From: a virus
IMG/VR virus record: IMGVR_UViG_3300020195_000154
Coordinates: 1-26,048 of that record
Direction: 5' to 3' (one strand)
Length of the DNA: 26,048 nucleotides
The notes below the pieces were generated by a model. That model was not told the DNA's origin. It ran no database searches and saw only the letters and a program-made list of their open reading frames with translations. A program made the translations under genes and the position numbers. This document shows positions 8,051 through 13,286 of the stretch, one piece after another; within the stretch, counting starts at the first letter, position 1, and each line of letters starts with the position of its first letter.

Positions 8051-8253
8051 CACATGTTGGCGATCCATGACACGTCATGACGCATCGGAATCCCGATGCG
8101 TCATGCGTCAAGCGCCGGTGAACGCTTGGGTTGCGCATCGCATGACACATATGACACGTATCTGCCTATGTACGCGTAGCGCGCGCCTGTGTGTGACGCA
8201 CACGCATGTGCGGAAAACTCCTGTTTCTCGCGGTCACATGCGTCATGTGTCAT
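8047..8253. repeat. Iteron-like array of ATGACRCRT; candidate replication origin
   Basis: The gap after the primase gene holds eight exact copies of the 9-mer ATGACRCRT. Five are on the plus strand, starting at 8047, 8067, 8077, 8142 and 8151; three are inverted, at 8096-8104, 8238-8246 and 8245-8253. Near-copies lie at 8103-8111 and 8193-8201. Several pairs form palindromes, for example cgtcatgacg at 8073-8082. The block is less GC-biased than the genes around it and has no convincing coding frame. Dense short repeats next to a primase/helicase gene are typical of phage and plasmid origins; a multi-site operator is the main alternative. Confidence 0.6.
8076..8105. repeat. Perfect 13-bp inverted repeat within the iteron block
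   Basis: Arms catgacgcatcgg (8076-8088) and ccgatgcgtcatg (8093-8105) pair perfectly around a 4-base aatc loop. The outer part of each arm is one iteron copy, so the structure is a head-to-head iteron pair extended by unique bases. It could form a cruciform or bind a dimeric initiator or repressor. Confidence 0.7.
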
Positions 8254-8290
8254 TTGGGGTCACCGACCCTCCCGGAAGGCGGGGTGCGTC

Positions 8291-8692
8291 GTGATCCCAC
8301 CGCTGCCACGAGGTCGGGAGACTGCGCAACCGGATCTGCCGCCCAGCACTCGAACTCCGAAGCCGGTCGCGGCGACCCGACTGGCCGCGCTCCTGCGGGC
8401 AAACGCGTCGGCGGAGGAGATTCGTGATCGACTCCTTCCCAGCTTCTCCTACGACGCGGTGCGCAGCGCCGTACTGCGGTGTGCAGCCTCCGACGAGTTC
8501 GTGAGATCCCTGGCTGATGCGCTCCCCGATGCACTCGATACGACAGCGCACTCCGTCCTCGAGTCATGGCGCAATCAGGACCACCGCGTGCCCGACCGCG
8601 AGCGATTCCGATCGCTCAGACGCCTCGTCGCCGACCTCGACCGATTGGCCGAGACCGTCGCCGCACTTCGTGAAGCGAGGCCGACGTCATGA
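8291..8692 (+). CDS. Hypothetical helical protein downstream of the repeat block
   Basis: A 133-residue protein from GTG 8291, chosen because the open frame upstream runs through the repeat block and because a purine-rich ggaaggcgggg lies just ahead. The first ~30 residues are Pro/Arg-rich; the rest is predicted all-helical (ATRLAALLRANASAEEIRDR, YDAVRSAVLRCAASDEFVRSL, ending in LRRLVADLDRLAETVAALRE, which could form a coiled coil). No family is recognised. Being the first gene after the candidate origin, it could be an origin- or operator-binding protein, but that is only position-based. The stop overlaps the next ATG by 4 bases. Confidence 0.6.
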   Translation: MIPPLPRGRETAQPDLPPSTRTPKPVAATRLAALLRANASAEEIRDRLLPSFSYDAVRSAVLRCAASDEFVRSLADALPDALDTTAHSVLESWRNQDHRVPDRERFRSLRRLVADLDRLAETVAALREARPTS

Positions 8693-9078
8693 GCCGCGGG
8701 AACCGTCACCAGAGGCAGGGCCGTAGGGCCGCGGGGTCGGGCCCGTGTCGCCACGAGTCCCTCGACGCCCGCACGGTCCACGGCGACGGAGCGACGCCAC
8801 ACGCGGCAACGTGGGCGGCCACGGCGCGAGTGGGCGCGATGTGGGCAACTGGGTCGAGTGCGGCCGAGGTCCGTAGGTACTTCCCCCGCCTGAGCGGCCC
8901 GAACCCCCGCACGGAAGACCCGCAATACCCGACTGAGTTTGTTGCGCCGGTCCGAATGCCCGCGACGCCCGCCGTGGCCCGCCACGTTGGCGACAGTTCC
9001 GCCCGCCCCGCGACTCCCGCCAACCGCCCCGACCTCCGACCCGACGCGCCTCGTGGCGACGTCGTGGCCCACTTCTGA
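8689..9078 (+). CDS. Doubtful low-complexity ORF
   Basis: A 129-residue frame whose ATG overlaps the previous stop (ATGA), which favours it. Its composition is dominated by Arg, Ala, Pro and His with little hydrophobic patterning (for example GDSSARPATPANRPDLRPDA), which is what random GC-rich sequence gives. A short central part (ATWAATARVGAMWATGSSAAEVRRYF) is slightly more protein-like. If it is not a gene, 8693-9132 is a ~440-base stretch with no gene and only the hairpin at 9091-9110. No function can be suggested. Confidence 0.35.
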   Translation: MSRGNRHQRQGRRAAGSGPCRHESLDARTVHGDGATPHAATWAATARVGAMWATGSSAAEVRRYFPRLSGPNPRTEDPQYPTEFVAPVRMPATPAVARHVGDSSARPATPANRPDLRPDAPRGDVVAHF

Positions 9079-9090
9079 ACCCGAGACCTC

Positions 9091-9110
9091 CCGCGCCCCG
9101 GACGGCGCGG
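9091..9110 (+). terminator. GC-rich hairpin ahead of the methyltransferase gene
   Basis: Perfect 7-bp stem (ccgcgcc/ggcgcgg) with a 6-base loop, 22 bases before the methyltransferase ATG and after the stop at 9076-9078. No T-run follows, so it may be a weak terminator, an attenuator or a translational control element for the downstream gene. Confidence 0.35.
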
Positions 9111-9132
9111 TCACCCCGCAAGGACGCTCCCC

Positions 9133-10482
9133 ATGAAGATCGAACTCCGACCGCTCGCCAGCCTCAAGCCCTACGAGGCCAACCCCCGCATCAACGATGA
9201 CGCCGTCGACGCCGTGGCCGCGTCGATCAAGCAGTTCGGATTCCGTCAGCCGATCGTCGTCGACGAGGCGGGTGTCATCGTCTGTGGTCACACCCGCTGG
9301 AAGGCCGCGCAGAAGCTCGCGCTCGAGAAGGTGCCGGTGCATGTCGCCAAGGACCTCACGCCTGAGCAGATCCGCGCGTACCGGATCGCCGACAACAAGA
9401 CTGCCGAGCTCGCCGAATGGGACATGGACCTCCTCGCGATCGAACTCGGCGCGCTCCGCGAACTCGACATCGACCTGGCCTCGCTCGGCTTCGACGAGGA
9501 CGACCTCGCGAAGATCTTCGCTGGCGACATCAAGGACGGCCTCACCGATCCCGACTCGATCCCCGCGCCGCCCGACGAGGCGACCACGCGCCCGGGCGAC
9601 CTCTGGGTGCTCGGCGAGCATCGGCTTCTCTGTGGTGACAGCGCGTTGCCCGCCGACGTCGATCGGCTTCTCGGCGGCGCTGCGATTCATCTCGTCAACA
9701 CCGACCCGCCGTACAACGTGAAGGTCGAGCCGCGCTCGAACAACGCGATCGCTGCGGGGCTCTCGTCGTTCAGCGCGGCGAAGCCGACGCATCACCAGTC
9801 GATGGACGTAGCGCGGCATCCCGAGAAGTCGAAGGCGACGCACCGGCAGCTCCGCGCGAAGGACCGGCCGCTGGCGAACGACTTCGTGACCGACGCCGCG
9901 TTCGACATCCTGCTCGACGCATGGTTCGGCAACATAGCCCGCGTGCTGCTGCCCGGCCGCGGGTTCTACATCTGGGGCGGCTACGCGAATCTCGGGAACT
10001 ACCCGCCGTACCTCAAGAAGCACGAGCTGTACTTCTCGCAGGGCATCGTGTGGGACAAGCAGCATCCGGTGCTCACGCGCAAGGACTTCATGGGCGCGTT
10101 CGAGATCTGCTTCTACGGCTGGCGCGAGGGAGCCGCGCACGTCTACCTCGGGCCCAACAACGCGACCGACCTCTGGCACGTCAAGAAGGTGAACCCGCAG
10201 TCGATGGTCCATCTGACCGAGAAGCCCGTCGAGCTTGCGACGCGGGCGATGACGTACTCGTCGCGCCCCGGCGAGAACGTGCTGGATCTCTTCGGCGGAT
10301 CGGGCTCGACCCTCATTGCGGCGGAGCAGACGGGTCGTCGCGCGTTCCTCATGGAACTCGACGCGCTCTACTGCGATGTGATCGTTCAGCGCTACGAGGA
10401 GTTCACGGGCAAGAAAGCAGAGCGCGTCGCTGCGACAAACTCTCAGGCCGAAGAGAAAGCCCCGGCAGGAGCCGAGGCGTGA
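9133..10482 (+). CDS. ParB-like domain / beta-class DNA methyltransferase fusion
   Basis: A 449-residue protein. Residues ~1-100 form a ParB/sulfiredoxin-type domain (PLASLKPYEANPRIN, GFRQPIVVD, GHTRWKAA at 52-59, VPVHVAKDLTPEQIRAYRIADN). The rest is an N4-cytosine/N6-adenine methyltransferase: catalytic DPPY at 191-194, then the AdoMet-binding FGGSGSTLIAAEQTGR from 387. DPPY before FGGSG is the beta-class order. It would methylate phage DNA at a specific site, protecting it from host restriction or marking it. No restriction endonuclease is nearby, so it looks like an orphan phage methylase. AAGGA precedes the ATG at 9133. The last ~30 residues are a Glu/Ala-rich tail. Its 3' end faces the leftward cassette. 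Confidence 0.93.
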   Translation: MKIELRPLASLKPYEANPRINDDAVDAVAASIKQFGFRQPIVVDEAGVIVCGHTRWKAAQKLALEKVPVHVAKDLTPEQIRAYRIADNKTAELAEWDMDLLAIELGALRELDIDLASLGFDEDDLAKIFAGDIKDGLTDPDSIPAPPDEATTRPGDLWVLGEHRLLCGDSALPADVDRLLGGAAIHLVNTDPPYNVKVEPRSNNAIAAGLSSFSAAKPTHHQSMDVARHPEKSKATHRQLRAKDRPLANDFVTDAAFDILLDAWFGNIARVLLPGRGFYIWGGYANLGNYPPYLKKHELYFSQGIVWDKQHPVLTRKDFMGAFEICFYGWREGAAHVYLGPNNATDLWHVKKVNPQSMVHLTEKPVELATRAMTYSSRPGENVLDLFGGSGSTLIAAEQTGRRAFLMELDALYCDVIVQRYEEFTGKKAERVAATNSQAEEKAPAGAEA

Positions 10483-10497
10483 TCGCGGAAGCGATCA
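10480..10497. terminator. Hairpin between convergent genes
   Basis: Perfect 7-bp stem tgatcgc/gcgatca with a ggaa (GNRA-type) loop, starting at the methyltransferase stop codon and ending three bases before the last base of the leftward gene at 10500. Its location in the 17-base convergent gap suggests a two-way terminator, though no T-run is present on either strand. Confidence 0.45.
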
Positions 10498-10499
10498 GA

Positions 10500-10853
10500 T
10501 CACTCCGGTCGGGGTTCCTCGCGGAGCGCGTGGAACTCGGTCATCGCGTCGAGGTGCAACCCCTCGGGCGCGGCGTGCGTCCGCCCGTGCTCGGGCGAGA
10601 GGCAGCCCCGCTCCTTCATGAAAGCGATCGCCACCGCGACCCGCGTGAACGGGAGCCCGGTCGCGTCGTGCAGCCGCTCGAGCGTGATGCCCGTCCGCAT
10701 CTCCTCGGCCGCGTGGGCGACCTCCTCGTAGGCGGAGAGCGGGCAACGGTGTTCGTACGGCGTGCCGCGTCTCGGGACCACGCGACGCACGAGGTGGTCG
10801 CGGTCGACCTCGAACGTCTCGACGGCGGGCGATGCTTGGCGCTGGATGTTCAT
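10500..10853 (-). CDS. Hypothetical protein with winged-helix-like region
   Basis: A 117-residue protein read leftward from ATG at 10853; the last gene of the leftward cassette. Visible features: a basic N-terminal part with PYEHRCPLSAYEEVAHAAEE, then a helical region TLERLHDATGLPFTRVAVAIAFMKERGCL, which looks like a small helix-turn-helix or winged helix, and LHLDAMTEFHALREE near the end. I have an impression, unverified, that this 'EHRC...FHAL' pattern is common in planctomycete genomes. The 'VAIAFMKERG' helix resembles VAIEFLKRCG in the upstream neighbour, hinting at a shared fold. Three bases separate it from the previous stop. Function unknown, perhaps DNA-binding. Confidence 0.72.
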   Translation of the reverse strand: MNIQRQASPAVETFEVDRDHLVRRVVPRRGTPYEHRCPLSAYEEVAHAAEEMRTGITLERLHDATGLPFTRVAVAIAFMKERGCLSPEHGRTHAAPEGLHLDAMTEFHALREEPRPE

Positions 10854-10856
10854 CGG

Positions 10857-11351
10857 TCAGCCCTCGCCTTCGCGCTCGTGGGCCTTGATCTGGCCGACCG
10901 CGAACTCCGCGATGGCCTGCTCCGCCGAGAAGCCGTCCGCCGCCCGAAGGCGGTTGGCGGTGCCGTCGTCGCGCACGAGGCCGCAGCGCTTCAGGAACTC
11001 GATCGCGACGTGCGCCGTGATCCACGGCCGATGCGATCCGGTCGCGATCTCGTCGACCACGAACCACTTGCCCTTCGCGTCCTCGATCGCGTAGCCCACC
11101 TGCTCGATGTCGTCGACGTCGCAGGCGTGGTCCTCCGTGGCCCCGCTTGCGAGCGTGCTGAAGCGCATGAGCGTGTCGCCCCGGAACTCGTAGCGCGGGT
11201 TCGTCGCGCTCGGCGGGGCCTCCTCGGCGGCGAGGACCGCGCGTTCGAGGTCGTCCCATTCCTCGCAGGTGTCCATGTCCTGCCGCCGTCCGTAGGTGAG
11301 CGCCGAGGCGGCGTTGAGGAGGTCAGCGAGTCGCGTGTCGATGGTCGTCAC
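10857..11351 (-). CDS. Hypothetical protein of the leftward cassette
   Basis: A 164-residue protein from GTG at 11351 (VTTIDTRLADLLNAAS). It is acidic, with a central beta-rich part (YEFRGDTLMRFSTLASG, then VGYAIEDAKGKWFVVDEIATG) and a C-terminal helical part (ITAHVAIEFLKRCGLVRDDG...SAEQAIAEFAVGQIKAHERE). The last part resembles the helix-turn-helix-like region of the next gene. No known family is recognised. It lies 3 bases after the HARE-HTH stop and 3 bases before the next ATG, so these three genes form one tight transcription unit. Confidence 0.72.
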   Translation of the reverse strand: MTTIDTRLADLLNAASALTYGRRQDMDTCEEWDDLERAVLAAEEAPPSATNPRYEFRGDTLMRFSTLASGATEDHACDVDDIEQVGYAIEDAKGKWFVVDEIATGSHRPWITAHVAIEFLKRCGLVRDDGTANRLRAADGFSAEQAIAEFAVGQIKAHEREGEG

Positions 11352-11354
11352 GGG

Positions 11355-11888
11355 TCACGCTCCCTTTCCGTTGAGGGCGAAGAGGCCGCGATCGGACTTC
11401 TTGAAGCGGGCATCCTTCCCCTTGGCGGCGATCTCCCGGATCATCGCGGCGTAGAGCGTGGCGTGCGGCGTCTTGCCGCTGGTCTTCCAGCCCGCCGCGA
11501 GGACGCGCTCGACGATCGCCTTCGAGTTGAGCGGCTCCTTCGCGGAGGCGAGCGCCTTCGCGGCGAGATCGAGTCCGCTGACGCGCTTGGTCTTCGGCTC
11601 GCGCTTCGTCTTCGCCTTGGCCTCCTTGGGCTTGGCGACCTTCGATCGCGAGGGCTTCGGCGTCGCAATCGCCCGCTCGCTGGCCGTCGATCCGTCGGCG
11701 CTGGCCGCCCGCTCGTCGCGCTTCGCGTCGTTCTGCTGGTCGGCAGCGGCGATCGCCTTGAGGTTCGCGTCGACGGTCGCCTTGGCCCCGGCGAGCGCTC
11801 GCTTGGTGCGGACCGCGCCGTCGGCACGGGCGGCGCTGGCGGACATGCGGGGGGTGGCCTTCTTGCTGGCGTTGGTCTTCTTCGACAT
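11355..11888 (-). CDS. HARE-HTH domain protein with Lys/Ala-rich N-terminus
   Basis: A 177-residue protein from ATG at 11888, preceded by ggagaaccacc. Residues ~1-103 are disordered and rich in Lys, Ala and Ser (repeated KPKEAKAKTKREPKTK-type stretches), like histone H1-type tails. Residues 104-177 form a HARE-HTH winged helix: LAAKALASAKEPLNSKAIVE, then GKTPHATLYAAMIREI, then FKKSDRGLFAL. The family is found in the RNA polymerase delta subunit, the eukaryotic ASXL/HB1 proteins and many bacterial nucleases, and has been proposed to link to DNA modification. The DNA methyltransferase gene about 900 bases away makes a modified-DNA-binding or chromatin-like role attractive, but that is inference. 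Confidence 0.85.
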   Translation of the reverse strand: MSKKTNASKKATPRMSASAARADGAVRTKRALAGAKATVDANLKAIAAADQQNDAKRDERAASADGSTASERAIATPKPSRSKVAKPKEAKAKTKREPKTKRVSGLDLAAKALASAKEPLNSKAIVERVLAAGWKTSGKTPHATLYAAMIREIAAKGKDARFKKSDRGLFALNGKGA

Positions 11889-11921
11889 GGTGGTTCTCCG
11901 TGTTGGAGCGTTGGAAACAGC

Positions 11922-11944
11922 GAAGCCCGCGACGTGCGGGCTTC
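11922..11944 (-). terminator. Strong hairpin overlapping a stop codon
   Basis: Perfect 9-bp stem gaagcccgc/gcgggcttc around a 5-base gacgt loop, between the gene ending at 11943 and the HARE-HTH gene. On the minus strand a short T-containing stretch (ctgtttcc) follows. It may partly terminate transcription or stabilise the upstream mRNA segment within the cassette. Confidence 0.5.
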
Positions 11945-12209
11945 AGGTGACTGGCGTGATCTGGATCTCCCGGCCGCAGGCCGGGCATTGGCATCGGGCG
12001 GGCGTCCGTCGCCGTCGTTCGGAGATGCGGCCTGCCTCGCGTCCGGCCTCGTAGGCGGCGGCGAGGGCCTGCTCCATCGTCCACACCGCGACCTCGCGGA
12101 AGTCGGCACCGGAGAAGGTGCGGTCGAGCGTCGGGAACGGCGTCTCGTCCTTGGCGATCGCGAGGATCGCGGCGTCGCGTGCTGCGTCAGGCTTCGGCTC
12201 GGGCTGCAT
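11943..12209 (-). CDS. Small hypothetical protein with C-terminal CxCPxC cluster
   Basis: An 88-residue protein from ATG at 12209, three bases after the previous stop. A longer frame starts upstream but its extra part is an Arg-rich shadow of the neighbouring gene. Features: an N-terminal helix (DAARDAAILAIAKDE), a middle helix (FREVAVWTMEQALAAAYEAGREAG) and a basic C-terminus with RCQCPACGREIQITPVT. The cysteines look like half of a zinc ribbon; full metal binding would need a partner or dimer. Function unknown. The stop codon lies inside the stem of the hairpin at 11922-11944. Confidence 0.65.
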   Translation of the reverse strand: MQPEPKPDAARDAAILAIAKDETPFPTLDRTFSGADFREVAVWTMEQALAAAYEAGREAGRISERRRRTPARCQCPACGREIQITPVT

Positions 12210-12211
12210 GG

Positions 12212-12520
12212 TCAGCGTGCCTCCGTCTTCGCGGCGGCGAGCGCGTCGATCGCGTTGGTCAGGATCGCGATCGCGGGCTTCGCGTCGCGCATCGCGGCGA
12301 AGCGGGCGAGCGCCATCTCCAGCTCGAAGGCGCGGCCTTGGAGGATGCCGCAGGTGTTGGGCATCTCGTTCGCGTCGAGCCGTCGCTCCGCCTCGTCGAG
12401 CGCCCGGCGGATCGAGTCCATCTTGGCGCGGATGTCGGCCTTCGCGTCGTCGGCGATGCTCGCGAGAGATCGCTTCGCGTACTCGACCTGCCATTCGGTG
12501 TCTGTCGGTGTCTTGGTCAT
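12212..12520 (-). other. Alternative internal-start product of the same frame
   Basis: From the ATG at 12520 a 102-residue protein is read (MTKTPTDTEWQVEYAKRSLASIADDA...), mostly helical with charged repeats (MDSIRRALDEAERRLDANEM, FELEMALARFAAMRDAKP). The start has an excellent Shine-Dalgarno (cggagaacacc) inside the duplicated leader, nearly identical to that of the upstream unit at 12832, so independent translation is likely. Helical-bundle or coiled-coil protein of unknown function; its stop is two bases from the next ATG. Confidence 0.55.
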
Positions 12521-12832
12521 GGTGTTCTCCGTTCGTGGTGTCTCGCGTCCGTTCCCCGTCGTTGGGGAATCCCGTTGACCGACCTCATCGAGGTAGATGA
12601 GCAGGTCGTCCGCGGTCCAATTCGACTGGCGGCCGATGCCCGTCTCCCGCTTTGTTGGCCCCTCGCGACAGTCGAGGTCGATCTCCCAGAGGCGGAAGCC
12701 GCCGGTGCAAATCGGCTCGATCTCCCACGTTCGCCCGTCGGGCGTTCGGAGCCGGAGGCTCGTGATCGCGAGGTCGCGGCCAGCCCAGGCGGTGGCGATG
12801 TCGATCATCTGCTTGGTGTGGTTGCGTGTCAT
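12212..12832 (-). CDS. Hypothetical protein; probable in-frame fusion of two small cassette proteins
   Basis: A 206-residue frame from ATG at 12832 (MTRNHTKQMIDIATAWAGRD). Residues ~1-85 are one unit (SLRLRTPDGRTWEIEPI, GGFRLWEIDLD, WTADDLLIYLDEVG); residues ~86-104 are encoded by a copy of the leader that also precedes this gene and read as unstructured DSPTTGNGRETPRTENT; residues 105-206 are a second, helical unit starting MTKTPTDTEW. There is no stop between them. The start has a good ggaga site 7 bases upstream. Two readings are possible: one fused protein, or a first protein that reads through while the second is also made from its own start at 12520. No family recognised. Confidence 0.6.
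   Translation of the reverse strand: MTRNHTKQMIDIATAWAGRDLAITSLRLRTPDGRTWEIEPICTGGFRLWEIDLDCREGPTKRETGIGRQSNWTADDLLIYLDEVGQRDSPTTGNGRETPRTENTMTKTPTDTEWQVEYAKRSLASIADDAKADIRAKMDSIRRALDEAERRLDANEMPNTCGILQGRAFELEMALARFAAMRDAKPAIAILTNAIDALAAAKTEAR
12521..12577 (-). repeat. Duplicated leader, copy 1
   Basis: A 57-base segment directly upstream of the minus-strand ATG at 12520. It contains a hairpin (ttcccc/ggggaa at 12552-12569, 6-base loop) and the ggaga ribosome-binding site. It matches 12835-12891 at about 51 of 57 positions. In this copy the whole segment is open in the frame of the upstream protein. Confidence 0.85.
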
Positions 12833-12834
12833 CA

Positions 12835-12891
12835 GGTGTTCTCCGTTCGTGGTGTCCCGCGTTCGTTCCCCGTCGTCGGGGATCCCCGTTC
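12835..12891 (-). repeat. Duplicated leader, copy 2
   Basis: Near-copy of 12521-12577, upstream of the minus-strand ATG at 12832, with two extra bases between the repeat and the start codon. The hairpin is kept (tcccc/gggga at 12867-12882). As the most upstream element of the leftward cassette, this leader or the ~70 bases beyond it probably carries the cassette promoter, though no clear -35/-10 is visible. Confidence 0.8.
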
Positions 12892-12964
12892 GCGTTGGTC
12901 GCATCAGGGCATGAGCCGCGCGAGACATCAAGGCGGTGTCCCGCGATTCCCGAGAGAGTGGGCG

Positions 12965-13063
12965 ATGAGTGGGCAACTGTCCGCCCAAGTCGCCGACCTT
13001 GCGGACCTCGCGGGGATGTGCGTCCGGAAGGTGGCCATCACAGCGGGAGGTCCGCATGGCTGA
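12965..13063 (+). CDS. Possible 32-residue leader ORF with HTH-like sequence
   Basis: From ATG 12965 (after gagagagtgggcg) reads MSGQLSAQVADLADLAGMCV and ends at 13063, overlapping the next gene's ATG by 8 bases. 'VADLADLAGMCVRKV' looks like the start of a helix-turn-helix. It may be a real coupled mini-gene, or the remnant of a longer small-terminase start lost by frameshift. Too short to be sure. Confidence 0.3.
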   Translation: MSGQLSAQVADLADLAGMCVRKVAITAGGPHG

Positions 13064-13286
13064 GGCCCCGGATCGCGGCGGGAAGAAGAGCCCGGCGGCG
13101 CTTGAAGTCGACGACGTCGTTCGGCTGCTGCGGGCGTCTGGCGCTCGACACGCGAGCGCGGATCGCGTGCGCGCGGACATCGACGCGGGCGCGCCCACCA
13201 ACGTCGACGGAACAGTCAACCTCGTCCACTACGGCGCGTGGCTCGCGCGACAGGTGGCGGCGGCGGAGGCCAACCGTGGCAACTGA
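13056..13286 (+). CDS. Small Nu1-like DNA-binding protein, candidate small terminase
   Basis: A 76-residue protein from ATG 13056. After a polar N-terminus, residues 16-66 (LEVDDVVRLLRASG ... VNLVHYGAWLARQ) resemble a small winged-helix module. The same pattern occurs at the N-terminus of the next gene, the large terminase (VNLLRYVAWLFDQ, 8 of 13 identical). The small size and position directly before the large subunit fit a DNA-recognition (small terminase) protein such as Nu1-type HTH proteins. The stop at 13284-13286 overlaps the terminase GTG at 13276. A cassette regulator is the alternative. Confidence 0.6.
   Translation: MAEAPDRGGKKSPAALEVDDVVRLLRASGARHASADRVRADIDAGAPTNVDGTVNLVHYGAWLARQVAAAEANRGN

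Noticed and set aside
5630-8068. 812-residue open frame antisense to the primase-helicase
   Set aside because: Shadow of a well-supported gene; no motifs of its own.
8047-8253. CRISPR array
   Set aside because: Repeats are only 9 bases, in both orientations, at irregular spacing, with no cas genes.
8067-8294. Plus-strand frame of about 75 residues through the repeat block
   Set aside because: Its repeated MTR/MTH residues come from the ATGAC repeats themselves; no folded-protein pattern.
8575-10212. 545-residue frame antisense to the methyltransferase
   Set aside because: Shadow; the sense strand has DPPY and FGGSG motifs.
9921-12578. 885-residue plus-strand frame across the methyltransferase end and the leftward cassette
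   Set aside because: Low-complexity Arg/Leu/Gly sequence; it runs antisense to the HARE-HTH gene and out of frame with the methyltransferase.
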